This document shows positions 21,301 to 33,800 of a DNA stretch of 64,000 bases, piece by piece. Source of the stretch: Tritrichomonas musculus (taxonomy: Eukaryota; Parabasalia; Tritrichomonadida; Tritrichomonadidae). The stretch is taken from assembly GCA_039105265.1 (NCBI GenBank), contig JAPFFF010000063.1, forward strand, positions 744,001 through 808,000, given 5' to 3'. The notes beneath the pieces are model-generated. The model made no database searches. It was not told the DNA's origin and was given only the letters and a program-made list of their open reading frames with translations. The stretch's first letter is position 1. Each line of letters opens with the position of its first letter. A program made the translations under genes and the position numbers.

Positions 21301-21318
21301 AGAAAGGTCCCCCTTAAA
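21301..21318 (-). repeat. G-run motif, inverted copy
   Basis: gaaaggtcccccttaa is the reverse complement of the motif near 14458-14477. It lies 60-75 bp upstream of the DUF3447 start. A shared GC core this long is unlikely by chance in this DNA. Confidence 0.4.
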
Positions 21319-21376
21319 ATTTTAAACTTTTTCAATATATTTATAAAAAAATTACTTTTTTTTTCCTTTGCAAATA

Positions 21377-22564
21377 ATGGAAAGCTATATCGCTGATAAG
21401 AAAAAGCTTTACATTGCTGTTCTAGAATTTCTTGAAAATTCAGATGAGAATTTCGACGACACGATGGATGAAGAATATTTTGAAAGATTCTCTCCAAATC
21501 TCAAACATGAAGACAAAGATGGAAGTTTTGAAGACTTTTTGCGGATCATCAAAAATATCAGTGACGAACACCGCCGTGATACAAATTTCATCTCCAGAAC
21601 TAAAAAACTTCTTCTTCACTATAAAACCCAAATCAAACAGACCTTGTCAAATGATGAAATCTTCTATATTTTTGAAGACAACAAATTGCTCGTTCATTTT
21701 CTATTAACGAAAGACGTCATAAGACTGACTGACAAGATTTGTGAAGCGATGATGAATAAACAAGAACCTAACGGTAACCGTTACTGTCACTTTTTCTATC
21801 CCGAGCTTGAACAATATTTAGGAGAAGAGAAAATGAAAATCGTCAAAAACGAACTTTTAAATAAGTCATCAAATATTTTTGACAACTATGACATGAAACG
21901 CGAAGAAGGCGAGAATGACTCATACATTTGCTCAATGATACGAAACGATTCAGTTGAAGAATTCATTTCATATGTGACTCGCCGCAACTATTCACTTTCA
22001 AGCCAAATTACACCATCAATTTTTGAGACCAATTCATTCTTAATCAAACGAAATGATACGACACTGATTGAATATTCAGCTTTCTTTGGATCGATTCAAA
22101 TTTTTCAATATTTGATGATGAGTGAAGTCAAATTAACAGCATCGCTTTGGCTTTATGCGATTCATTCAAAAAATGCAGAACTGATTCATCTTCTCGAAAC
22201 GAAGAATGTTTGTCCACCAAAATTTGATAACAAAAATGATAAAAAATTAAACAAACCAAATAACAAATATTTTATATGCCTTATTGAATCAATTAAATGT
22301 CATCACAATGATTTTGCTGACTACATTCAAAACACATTTCTGTTCCAAGAAGAAAAAGATCCAAAACGAAACGAAATGATTATTTGTAATTGCATAAAAT
22401 ATCATAATTACTATTATTTCGAGACAGAAACCATCAAAGAACATGGATTCTTCTATTTGCACCTCTATAAATATGACGAACTTTTGAACCTTTTATTGAA
22501 AGAGAAAGAAGAAGGAATCAAAAGAAGAATTATTCAAATCACTAATATTTTGATGAAGAACTAA
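21377..22564 (+). CDS. DUF3447-type ankyrin-like protein
   Basis: Encodes 395 residues from ATG 21377 (MESYIADKKKLYIAVLEFLE). The layout is that of the large trichomonad DUF3447 family. A helical acidic N-terminal section is followed by FLRIIKNISDEHRRD, then IFYIFEDNKLLVHFLLTKDV near residue 95-115. Later come degenerate ankyrin-like helices (TTLIEYSAFFGSIQIFQYLMM; LWLYAIHSKNAELIHLLE). No membrane segment. Probably a cytosolic protein-interaction scaffold. The frame is intact and the length is at the short end of the family. A decayed relative of its N-terminus lies at 53928. Confidence 0.85.
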   Translation: MESYIADKKKLYIAVLEFLENSDENFDDTMDEEYFERFSPNLKHEDKDGSFEDFLRIIKNISDEHRRDTNFISRTKKLLLHYKTQIKQTLSNDEIFYIFEDNKLLVHFLLTKDVIRLTDKICEAMMNKQEPNGNRYCHFFYPELEQYLGEEKMKIVKNELLNKSSNIFDNYDMKREEGENDSYICSMIRNDSVEEFISYVTRRNYSLSSQITPSIFETNSFLIKRNDTTLIEYSAFFGSIQIFQYLMMSEVKLTASLWLYAIHSKNAELIHLLETKNVCPPKFDNKNDKKLNKPNNKYFICLIESIKCHHNDFADYIQNTFLFQEEKDPKRNEMIICNCIKYHNYYYFETETIKEHGFFYLHLYKYDELLNLLLKEKEEGIKRRIIQITNILMKN

Positions 22565-22710
22565 TTTCAGCGACCACAATTCAATAAGATAACTTCATAA
22601 AACATTTTAATTCTGTTCGATAAAAGAATATTTTATGATATTTCAAGAATTTAATATTTTTATAACATTCACCAACATCATTTTTTCAATGTTTCATATT
22701 TTTTTTTTAT

Positions 22711-23589
22711 AAGACAGCATTACAAAAAGCAGCTAGCCAAAAAGACGTTGAAGTTATTCATTTTTTGTTATTAAAAGAAAATGAAATATCCGATGATCTT
22801 TTCAAAGGAAATACTAAATTAACACAAATATCAATTCCATCATCTGTAACTTCAATTGGAAATGATGCTTTTCGTGGATGTTCATCATTAACACAAATAT
22901 CAATTCCATCATCTGTAACTTCAATTGGAAATAATGCTTTCTTTAGATGTTCATCATTAACACAAATATCAATTCCATCATCTGTAACTTCAATTGGAAA
23001 TGGTGCTTTCTTTATATGTTCATCATTAACACAAATATCAATTCCATCATCTGTAACTTCAATTGGAAATAGTGCTTTTCGTGGATGTTCATCATTAACA
23101 CAAATATCAATTCCATCATCTGTAACTTCAATTGGAAATGGTGCTTTTCGTGAATGTTCATCATTAACACAAATATCAATTCCATTATCTGTAACTTCAG
23201 TTGGAAATGATGCTTTTTATGGATGTTCATCATTAACACAAATATCAATTCCATCATCTGTAACTTCAGTTGGAAATGATGCTTTTTGTGGATGTTCATT
23301 ATTAACACAAATATCAATTCCATCATCTGTAACTTCAATTGGAAATGGTGCTTTTTGTGGATGTTCATCATTAACACAAATATCAATTCCATCATCTGTA
23401 ACTTCAATTGGAAATGGTGCTTTCTTTATATGTTCATCATTAACACAAATATCAATTCCATCATCTGTAACTTCAATTGGAAATAGTGCTTTTCTTGGAT
23501 GTTCATCACTAGCACAAATATCAATTCCATCATTTATTGATCTAAGAAATTTTTCTATACCATCAACAGCAAAAGTCACAACATATTAA
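22711..23589 (+). CDS. BspA-like leucine-rich repeat protein with ankyrin lead-in (5' end unclear)
   Basis: The open frame begins with TALQKAASQKDVEVIHFLLL, an ankyrin-repeat piece. DLFKGNTKL leads into ten full 23-residue BspA repeats (pattern LTQISIPSSVTSIGNxAFxxCSS) and an eleventh partial one, ending SIPSTAKVTTY. BspA-type LRRs are a hallmark of trichomonads and form extended solenoids used in surface or protein interactions. No in-frame ATG precedes the repeats, and a T10 run lies just upstream. The gene may be 5'-truncated or shifted at that run. No C-terminal membrane segment is present, so a surface location is not supported. Confidence 0.75.
   Translation, partial: KTALQKAASQKDVEVIHFLLLKENEISDDLFKGNTKLTQISIPSSVTSIGNDAFRGCSSLTQISIPSSVTSIGNNAFFRCSSLTQISIPSSVTSIGNGAFFICSSLTQISIPSSVTSIGNSAFRGCSSLTQISIPSSVTSIGNGAFRECSSLTQISIPLSVTSVGNDAFYGCSSLTQISIPSSVTSVGNDAFCGCSLLTQISIPSSVTSIGNGAFCGCSSLTQISIPSSVTSIGNGAFFICSSLTQISIPSSVTSIGNSAFLGCSSLAQISIPSFIDLRNFSIPSTAKVTTY
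22819..23508 (+). repeat. 69-bp coding tandem repeat, 10 units
   Basis: Ten nearly identical 69-bp units encode the BspA repeats; variation is concentrated in the codons for the four residues before CSS. Near-identity at silent sites points to recent expansion by slippage or unequal exchange. Confidence 0.9.
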
Positions 23590-23642
23590 TTAATTAATAA
23601 AAATAATATTTTTCATTTATTTTTTGGGGTAGAATAGATATA

Positions 23643-25352
23643 ACACTGTTATGGTGAAGTGACCATCACAGTATTCAAAAATAAAACTTTTTGATAAATG
23701 TAATAAGAACTTTTTGATAAATGCAATAAGAACTTTTTGATAAATGTAAATTTTAGATCTAAAATTATTCTAAAATTTTATCAAATCATAATGAAACTAT
23801 TATTGAACATAGCGGCAAGATTATTATGGTATCTTTGAAGTTATTAGTACGATTTGTCTCTCATTTAAGTTTGATATCCAAAATTGGAAATAATTGATAT
23901 CGAATTCAGCAAAAAGATTTATTTTCTACAAATTAATTCTGCAAAAAATAAAAATTATCTTTAACAAGCGCCATTATGATCAGATTAAAACTAGATTAAA
24001 TTTTAATATATAATGTATTTCCAAAAAAACAGGATAAAAGTTACTTCTACTAAAAATTAAGCTCTTTAAAGCAAAATATTAATTTTTTTTAAGCGGTTCC
24101 CATGTCCTATTAAAATGAATTATTTTTTTAATATATTAAATTATTAAGATACAGTCCAATAAATATTAGTAAAAGGATTTAGTTTTGTGCAAAACAAAAT
24201 AAATGGAATAATTAATTGATGTTTTAAAATATTTCATTTAAATAATTCTGAAAATAAGTTACTGTATATTAAAAAATATAATAAATTATTCGCATTTATT
24301 TAAATTTTAAGATTTGGCAAATATTTTTTTAAATATCTTGCAATATTGTAAGATATCTTATAATATTTAAAGATCCCTATTTTGATAACATTATCAAAAA
24401 TTGTTAGATCTCTCACAATTTTAGTAAAATATTAAAAAATTGAATATTTTTATTTATAATCTATTAAAACATCATATGTTTATAAAAATAATATCTAATA
24501 AATAATTTATTCATTTAAATTATGTTTGGTCTTTTAATCTCATTGATATAGTAAAAATTTACCATTTAAAGATAAATGCCTTTGAGTATTTCAGAAATTG
24601 CTTTTAAAGATCTAAGATGATTGCTATTGAGTATTTTAGAAATCGTTTTTGCAGTTAGAAGATGATTGCTACTGTGTATTTCGGAAATCATCTTCAAAGA
24701 TCTAGGAAAATCGCTATTGAGTATTTCGGGAATCGCTTTTAATGATCTAAGATAATCGATATTGAGTATTTCAAAAATCGCTTTTACAGTTCTAAGATGA
24801 TTGTAATTGAGTATTTTGGAAATCGTCTTCAAAAATCTAGGATAATCGCTATTAAGTATTTCAGAAATCGCTTTTAATGATCTGAGATAATCAATATTGA
24901 GTATTTCCTAAATAGTCTTCAAAGATCTAGGATAATCACGATTGAGTATTTCGGAAATCTTTCTTAAAGATTTAAAACAATAGTTATTGAGTATCTAGGA
25001 AATCACTTTTGCAGTTCTAAGATGATCACCACTGAGTATTTCGGAATTCGAATTTAATTATCTACGATAATCGCCATTGAGTATTTCGTAAATCGTCTTT
25101 AAAGATCTAGGATAATCATAATTGAGTATTTCGGAAATCTTTTTTAAAGATCTAAGATAATCGTTAATGAGTATTTAGGAAATCCTTTCCAATTTTAGAT
25201 ATAAAAGGAGCCAAAACTATATATCTTTTATCAAAAAGTTTTTATTACATTTATTAAAAAGTTCTTATTACATTTATCAAAAAGTTCTTATTACATTTAT
25301 CAAAAAGTTTTATTTTTTGAATACTGTGATGGTCACTTCACCTTAACAGTGT
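23643..25352. mobile_element. TIR element with internal repeats, 1.71 kb
   Basis: The ends are inverted repeats of more than 100 bp: acactgtta then ggtgaagtgaccatcacag at 23643 onward, mirrored at 25352 backward. Inside each arm lie three tandem copies of a ~24-bp unit (aactttttgataaatgtaat). The centre holds the 45-bp minisatellite at 24568-25195 and no transposase. It begins 53 bp after the BspA gene stop. The target-site duplication is unclear. Confidence 0.7.
24568..25195. repeat. Degenerate 45-bp minisatellite, ~14 units
   Basis: A diverged 45-bp unit (core gagtatttcggaaatc plus gatctaagataatcg) repeats across about 630 bp. A minus-strand frame at 24566-24832 reads it as 15-residue repeats of the type KAISEILNSNHLRSL, but the frame closes in the rest of the array. 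Coding is therefore doubtful. Confidence 0.7.
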
Positions 25353-25802
25353 GCTATTTATCATTTATCTTATTTTTTATTTTATATTTTATACAGCTGT
25401 TTCGGAAATTGAATTGAATTTTTTTCATATATATCAAAATTATGCAGTATATAAATATATGAAAAAGATCTATATATATATATATTATATTTATATTTCA
25501 TCAGTAAAAAATTTTAATTGAGCATTAGAGAGACAATCAATTTAGAATGATCTGATTTAAATTAGAGTATATGTAAAGCTTATGATAATATATATATATA
25601 TACATGCTAATTTAAATTATTTGGACAATCGTTTTTTTTCTAAGTCACTTTTTCTTTTTCAATTTCAATTCAACGAGTTGAAGTCAAAGTTAAATTATAA
25701 AATTTTTACTTGGAAATAGGATTGTTCAGAATAAAAATATATTAAATAATTTCGAATTAGAATATTTTTGCTTTTAAATTGTTCAATATTCTTAAAATTT
25801 AT
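25353..25802. other. AT-rich intergenic region
   Basis: TA microsatellites near 25470 and 25590. No gene seen. Confidence 0.4.
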
Positions 25803-26376
25803 TCATCCATTTGTCTTTATATTTTTAGTTTCAGAACTCAAATTAAATCTAATCAAATTCTTATTTTCAATGTCAACATTTTCATTTTCATTTTCATCAT
25901 CATCAACATTTTTATTTTCATTATCATTATCATTATTTTTATTGTCGTTTTCAATTTTATTTTTATTTTCATTTTCTTCATCATATTTTTTTTTTCCTTT
26001 TCTTCTTTGTTAAAACATCAATGATTTTGGCTGCAATTTCTACACTTAACGTTTTTGATGTTCCAGTTGGACCTTCGAGAAGAGCTGGAATTCCATAATT
26101 AATGTAAGCAATAATTTTCAGAAGTCTTTCACGTGATTCTGGGGTGATGATATAGTTAGCCTTTTCAATTATATCTTGAACTTTTTCAGGAAACTTTTTA
26201 TCTTTGTCTAACAATTTAGCTTCAATATGTTCAATTAACACATCCATGTCAATTGATGGTTTTTCAAAGAATTTATTATCAGCAAGAAGAACTTCATCTT
26301 CAAAAGTGTCCAAATTGTCGCCTATTATTTTACTTGATATTTTAGTTACAATTATTTTTTCATCAGGAACAACTTT
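25803..26376 (-). pseudogene. Dynein-related AAA+ ATPase fragment
   Basis: The minus frame from 26376 has no ATG. It reads KIIAYINYGIPALLEG and GPTGTSKTLSVEIAAKII, a Walker A (P-loop) and following helix. It then shifts frame near 25985 into a long Asn/Asp/Glu/Lys-rich insert. After that it recovers the next conserved strand, LIRFNLSSET, before a stop at 25803. It is an isolated first-AAA piece of a trichomonad AAA_5/RNF213-type giant, related to but distinct from the gene at 27872. Confidence 0.65.
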
Positions 26377-26402
26377 TCATTTTTTTTTTTTTGTCAGAAT
26401 TT

Positions 26403-27550
26403 TTAATTTTTTTTTGCCACAATTGCTGAATTTTTTCTTTTTAATAATTTTATGAATATTTGAGCATCGGTGCAGTTGTTTTCAGCGGCTTTTTGATAGT
26501 AATACCAAGCTTCACTTTCATTCGGCTTACAGCCAATGCCTTTGCTTCGTCTTTGAGCAAATTTCCACATTGATAATGAATCTCCTGCATCTGCATCTTG
26601 CTTTATATTTTTCGTTTCTTCGTCCATTTTATCATCTGCATTTATGATCATGTTTCTAAAATCATTGAAAATTGAATAATGAAAGTTTTTTTCTTTTTCA
26701 GAATTTGAAAAAAAAGATTTTTCGAGCTCTGAAAGAAATTCCGTAATTGAAGGACAATCTTCTTGTTTCTTCGAAATTAAACCAAGCAATAGTTTATGCA
26801 TACAAAAAGGGATGTTTGGTTATAAAGAAGTTAATATTTCGGCTTTAATTTTTTTAATTAGTTGATGAAGAGAATATTTTTTATTTAAAATATTTTTATC
26901 ATTCATCAATATCATAATAGAAACAATTCCCAATGAATAAACATCCGATTTATATGAATATTGCAAATTTTTAATGACTTCCGAAAAAAAAAAAATTTTC
27001 TTCTGGAATTTTGTCTGCTTTCGTAAGAAAAAGAAATGAAAACGAAAAACCTGTAATTTTGGGAAGTTTGTTCTCACCAATAAAAATATTGTCCAAATTT
27101 AAGTTTCAATGTTTTATTCCGTTTTGATGTAAATAATTAATACCATATGCAATTCCGTATAGGTAAACTATTTGCCTGGTAAAATCCCACCATTTAGGAA
27201 ATTTATCCTTTTTAAATGTATTAAATAACATATCGAGCAATCCCTCTTTCATATATTGGGCAATAATTGCATTTTCATTGTTATCGTCATTGCAATAACC
27301 AACAAAAGGAACCAAAGTATCATTTCTCAGGTTCGAGTACTTAAAACAAATATCTTAAAAATGCTCAAATACTGTTAATTTATTGATATTCAATAGTTGC
27401 TTGATTATTACTTCTTGATTATTGATGTTAGAAACGCCATGATAAGTGATCCAATTTTTGTTCTTCGAAATTTATTTTTTACCACGAAAATCTGATAATT
27501 TTAGTCCAAACGTGTGGTTTTCCAAAATATAAAATTTATTTTTTATGTTT
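26403..27550 (-). pseudogene. Kinase-like + Sel1-repeat gene, decayed
   Basis: Pieces in order on the minus strand: FGLKLSDFRGKK; NWITYHGVSN; EVIIKQLLNINKLTVFEHF (Lys of the N-lobe); NDTLVPFVGYCNDDNN; a C-lobe start with YGIAYGINYLHQNGIKH, then NLNLDNIF; KSDVYSLGIVSIMILM; then SITEFLSELEKSF and one Sel1-like repeat (AQRRSKGIGCKPNESEAWYYYQ). It is broken by stops (including one inside the HxN catalytic-loop motif and one near 26820) and by a shift near 27020. The catalytic loop has N for D, so the ancestor was probably already a pseudokinase of the kinase-Sel1 type. Confidence 0.75.
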
Positions 27551-27871
27551 AGTCAAACTTTTTAAATAAGCTAAAAGAAATATTAAGTAGAATAAAGTAG
27601 AATAAATAAATAAAAAAAAAATTCTTGAAAATATTGACACTGGCCAATCAACAATAATTTCCCTAAGTTATTTGCTCATTAAAATCAAAAATATTTTTTA
27701 CAATAATCAAATCTGAATATTGTTATAAAAAAAATTTTCAATGATATTTTGGTCAATTATTTTTATGATTTTTTTCTTTTTTTCATTTCTTATTCAATTT
27801 GATCTATTTCCCTCTCAATTTTTCGGGAATAGATCTTTAAAAAAATATTTATTTAAGAAATTGTTTATTTA
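27551..27871. other. AT-rich intergenic region
   Basis: Nothing recognised. Confidence 0.4.
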
Positions 27872-30800
27872 TTACTCTTTTTTTGCTGTATACATTGATG
27901 AAACATTGTCAGAAACATGCTTGATGAGTTGAATCCCAAAAGCATCATTATCTTCTAATTCTTTCTTCCTCAAAATACTAAGTATATATTGGCATTCGTA
28001 GTTTTTCCAAATTTCAAATTGTTTTTCAAACTTTCTGCCACATGAAATTGTTAATACTTGATCTATTTGGAGATTCATCATCCATTCATCAATGTTCTTC
28101 CATACCGTTTTCCATGTCTCACCTCTTTCATTTTTAAATGGATAATTAGATTCTGGTATAATTTTATCCTGATTTGGAGCATCACCGATGATTAAAAGCA
28201 CATTTCTACATAATTTGTATTTTTTTTGAAAAGATTCTATTTCAAATAATGCCCTTTCTATTCCTGCGCTTATATTTTCGGGTCCATCGTTACCACCACC
28301 ATAGGCCCAAGTATTAGACATGAATTTTTTTACTATCAATGGATCTGATTGAATTCCAGAGCCATCACACATTCTTTTACCTCTATCTGATAAATCGCGA
28401 TAATAAACAAATTGTGAGAATATTTCAACTTCATTTGCTTTATATTTACATTCTTCCAATAAGGATTTGATTAAGTTTATACACTTATTCAAGATTCCCC
28501 ACATTGATCCTGTTGCATCAATAATCATGCTGATTATTAAAGGAGGATGTATTTCTGAAATATGCTTAAAAAGTGATACTGGTGGTTTTGGCTTTTTATG
28601 TACTTTAACTTTAATTCCAGTATCTTCCAAGGTATTGTAACCAGTGTATGTATTTCTTAAATTGGAGTAATGAACACTAGTACAAACCATATTACTAATG
28701 TACCTTGATGCTCCTCTTTTTGTATATTCATTGAATAATTTGGAACATCCTGTGTCAATAAATATTACACCTTCTTTTCCCTTTGGAATCCTAAAAATGC
28801 ATGATGGCTCTCCATTGTGAGTTATAGAAAAAATACGAAAAGATTTATCTCTTTCAAGATTAAGGAATTTAGCCAATGTTCTTCCTTCAAAGAGTCGCTT
28901 TAAACCACCACTAAAAGGTCTGAATTCTTCTTCAACACCGTTTATTTTGGCTTTAAATTTGAATTTACAATTTATGAATTCACCTGAAAACAATAATTCA
29001 CTTTGTGATGGTTTCATTATTTCTCCACCAGGATCAACACTTCTAAAACATGGATCTAATCTAACCTTTATATCTGGCAACATATCAAGTATGAGGTTTA
29101 TTTCAAAAATAAATGGCGGATTCTCACCAAATAAAATCAAAGCACCTCCTAATAAATAAAATTGTTTTATAGCCTCAAGAAATGGTATCAAGTAATTCTG
29201 ATCTTCTTTATTTTTTTCTTCACCTATTGAGCAAGTACATAACATAGCAATACAATATTTACCAGTTCCCAGTTCTTCTAATGCTTTTGTATATGTTGTG
29301 ACAATCTCATAATGAAATCCTTTCTGATTAAGCTTTTGTCCGGGAGATTTTATTTTATTTGGATTGTTTTTTGGTCCATTATCAAATACTTCTTTTGAAA
29401 TGGATTCATCAGTTTTTCCTTTTTGGCCTTGATAAAACATCATAACTAGAACACCATATCCACTAAAGGAATTATTTTTAAAAGCATCATATTCGTCATC
29501 ATATAAATAATTACCTTCCAAGTTTTCTGGATCAAAAGCTTTTTCATTTATTGTTTTACGGATGAATATTTCTGTTCTAATAAAATCTACTTCTGAAAAC
29601 TGCTTTAATATTTCTAAATTTTTAACTCTCTCTGTAAAGTCAGGTATTTTTTGAGGAATTTTTATAATTGGGAAGATTCCAGATTGTTTGAATTCATCTT
29701 TACCAACTGGTAATTGAGATAGCTTAAATAATGCTTCCCTAAGCTTATATGGATTTTTTGACCAAACGCTCCATGAAAAAATATTACGAATTCTATAAGG
29801 CGCTGGACCTGTTCCGATACCAATTACAGTTGTTCCTCCGATTTGAATGAAAGACAATAATTCTTTAATTTCATTCTCTTGCTTGTCACCAAGTAATGCA
29901 TCTGTTATTACGAACATTACATGTGGAATTGAATCACCAACTGAGTGAGAAATCATCATTTCTAAGGCATCTGTAAGAGATCTCATTTCTGATGCTTTTT
30001 CATAAAGGATACTATATAGTTTTGAATACATTGTATCATTTTTCGACAAATATCGCAAATCTTTGTTTATAAGAAATGGTATAATAGAAGATCCTGCAAT
30101 AACAAGATTAACAAAAGGTATTTCCAATTCTTTGATAGCTTCTAAAAGAGATACAATTGACAAGAAACAGTGATCAAGTGAACAATTTTTCATGATATTT
30201 GATGCATCAACTAGAATATCAACATAATACTCACGTTTTTTGTCACCTGTCTTTTGTTTGAATATATTCATATTTGTGAAATTTGAAAAATATGCTTTAA
30301 TAAGACCTTGGCTATCAATAACTGTGCCATGAGAAGTTAATTCATATCTTGTGGATTTGTTTGGATAAAGAATACCAAAGCTGAACTTCAAATTACCGAA
30401 TTTATCTTTTTCGGTTGTAATTATTTCAAATTTTTCTTGTTCCTTTATTTTTATTTCATGTAAAGTATTTTTATCTAATACTTTCACTTTAGGCTTTCTG
30501 TTATCAATCAGATATTTGAAGACATACATATCGTCATCAAAATGATGTTGTTCGTTGAACTTATGAAAAATAATATCTAGCGGACTTTGAGACATATTTT
30601 CACTTTGATTAGTTTTTACACAAATAAAATCAAAGATTTTTAAAAGTAATTCTTTCGTTGAATTGCAAATATTATCAAATTTGATCAATGAAATATTTGG
30701 AGTTTCAATTAAAGCTTTTTTTAGTGCAGAATCAACATTATCATCATGAAATTGATAAGGCTCAACCATTCCAATTAATTTTTTCTGATTAATCGATTTA

Positions 30801-33800
30801 GTAGCAATACTTTGCCACCAATATTCTTTTTCATATAATATTTGTGCAGATATAAAAGTTGAAAAAACGATAAATAAACTAGAATCATCTTCATACTTAT
30901 GGACTTTGTAAATGGCACTTAAAACATCTGACTCTGGGTTTATACGATCAAGATAATATGCATCTCTGATTAAGGTCAGCCTATCTTTTTGTAACATATC
31001 AGAAGGCTTTTTCAAACAGAAGCATAAATTCCTATCTGCAAACATCCAAACACTGAATTTTATACCAAAAACATTTAAAATTTGTAAGGTTACCATCATG
31101 TTCATTGCCAGCATGTTCTTATATTTCTTTCCAGAAAGTTGTGAAATATCAAATAAAAGTGTTATATGATTCTTAGGTAATGATAAATCATATTTTGATG
31201 CTGATAACATAGCAAGAATATTATTGATATAAACAGAAAAATCAGGTAATTCATCCTCAATAAAATCATCATTTTTTAAGAAAAGATTATCATTTTTTTC
31301 TTCAATTGATGATATATTGTGCATATCATCATCTTGAATTTTGGATATTTCTAATGTATCTTTAGGTAATTGTGATTCATCAAAACCATTTTTTGAATGT
31401 TTAAAAGATTTTCCACATATACCTGCTTTATTTTTAGAATTATTTTTTTGATCGACTTCATTTTTAATAACTGAATCATTTTCCATTATTTGACTTTGTT
31501 CCTTTTCTTTACTTGATAGAATTCGATAAATGGTATTAAAAATTTTGTTATTATCAGAGTTTATTGGCTTTAAAATAGGTATTAGATTGATTGGTATATT
31601 ATTTTTTTCATTTTCTTTGATATTTTCTTCATCTTTTGATGATGAATATACTGATTGATCATCTTTTTGTTTTTCCTTTTTAATGTTGCTATCTTTTTTA
31701 AATAAAATGGGATATTTAAATTTAATATCAGAACTAGATTCTTTATTATCATCATTAATAATTTCAACGACAGATGAATTTTTTTTCTCTTTAAATATGT
31801 TACTACCAATTGAATACACATCTTTGAATGTATCTACCATTATATTTGAAGTAATATACCATTCCAATATTCGAAATATATTACTTAAAATAATTGCCAA
31901 TTTGTGTTTATATTTATATATTTGTCTATAAAATTGGAAAGCTAGTTTAATCTCATCTAAATGGTCTATGATTTCAAATACATTTCTATAATTAATAGAT
32001 TCTAAACTTGTAAAATCGGTCTTCATTTCATTTGAAGCTATTATAGTTTGTTTTATTTTTTTATTTAATATTGAATCTGGTATATTTTCTAAAGGTAATA
32101 TTTCATTTTGTTTTGATAATACATAATAAGTTTGATTCTTTCTAATTTTGAGTTTTTCTATAATTGATGAACTTTTCTTTTCAATAAATTCGTCAATAGA
32201 TGTTTCAAATAATCTAAGAATCAAAATCCAAGGTATTTTATTAGTGTTTTCATCTATTTGTATATTTTGCGTTATTTTTATTTGTTTCTTAAGATCATCA
32301 ATTTGACGAGACATAAAAACAGGTAAACTATCTGATATGATTATTCCATTTTTGGAGTAATTTTTGTGATTACCTGAACTTGCCGAAAATATTATGTATT
32401 CTAATTTTTGACAACTATTAAATATAAATTCAACAATTAAATCATTATTCTGATTTTCTATTAAAATGACATCTTGATTAGACAATATAAAATACATATT
32501 TTTTCTATTACCTATTGGATTAATTGTAAAATCAGATAATTTTGGAACAAGCTTTTCATAGATTGTGATTGGATAAAAACTTTCTATTACATCATAATAT
32601 TTTGATGTAAATGCTTGAACTCTTGATTTATTATCTGTATAAATTAAATGCAAATATGGAACTCTATCATTTAAGAGTCTAGTATTTTTATTATTGTAAA
32701 AAGGCTGTTCTGATGATTTTACAATATAATAAGCTGATTCAATCATTTTTTCTTTTGGTTTCAATTCTTTCAAAGTTTCGGCATTAAAAATAGATGTATT
32801 TTCTATCATGTGAACATTTAATTTCAATTTAATATATATATCTTTATTTATTTTTGGAAAATATAGTTTCATTTTAGCACTAAAAATTCCATCAGTATAA
32901 AATGTGAAATGAATTCGTTGATTTGTATTTTCAATTTGTACAAAATTTTCAGTTATTTCTGAATCTTCTAAAGTATTTAAATACAAAACATGACTCATTA
33001 TTGAAACATTAGAAAAAATTGATATTGAAAAATGATGAAAAATATCACCATTTAAGTTAATTGAATATTGATGGTTTTCTTTAATTATTGTAACAGGAAC
33101 TGAAAACAATAAATATATATCTGGTTCAACAATATTATAATCAAATTTAAGAGAACCAATAACATTATGATTTTTATCATCAATTAATTCGAAATTTTGG
33201 ATATAATTAGTTATTTTAGTTGTTAACATTAGTAAATCATTTTTTTGATTAATAATTGTATTTGGAGGTTTTCTAATACTGGCATTTGCACTATTTATAA
33301 TATTTATAGTTAATATTGAATCAGATAAACAATCACCAAGGTCAAATTTGATTTCATGTAAGAATTGTATCTTTCCGTTAATACATACAAGCATTAATAT
33401 ATCATTTGTTGCATAAAATGGTTCATCGATTTCATTAAAGGTGATTAGTGGAATTTCAATTTTCTTATTGCCAATAAGAGAAAGCAATGCACAATGCTTT
33501 TTCATTAAATATAAAATTTTCATAGTTAATTCACAGTATATGGGCTTCAATTGATTTTTTTGGTCAAAAGGCATTAATAATTCTTCTATATCAAAAAGAT
33601 TTTCAAAATCAGTTAATTTCTCTTGAACTTTCTTTATATTTTTTAGCAGTTCCTTATAATCATCATATTCTTTTTGTAATTGGAAGAATTCATATATTTT
33701 ATCCTCTTCTGGTATATCATCATATAATTCAAATATATAAGCATCTTTATATTTTTTAGGTAAATATTTTTGATTTCCAAAAATTTTATAAAAATATTCT

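Noticed and set aside
23012-23579. Long antisense frames through the BspA repeats
   Set aside because: A repeat whose period is a multiple of three keeps other frames open; they carry no recognisable protein.
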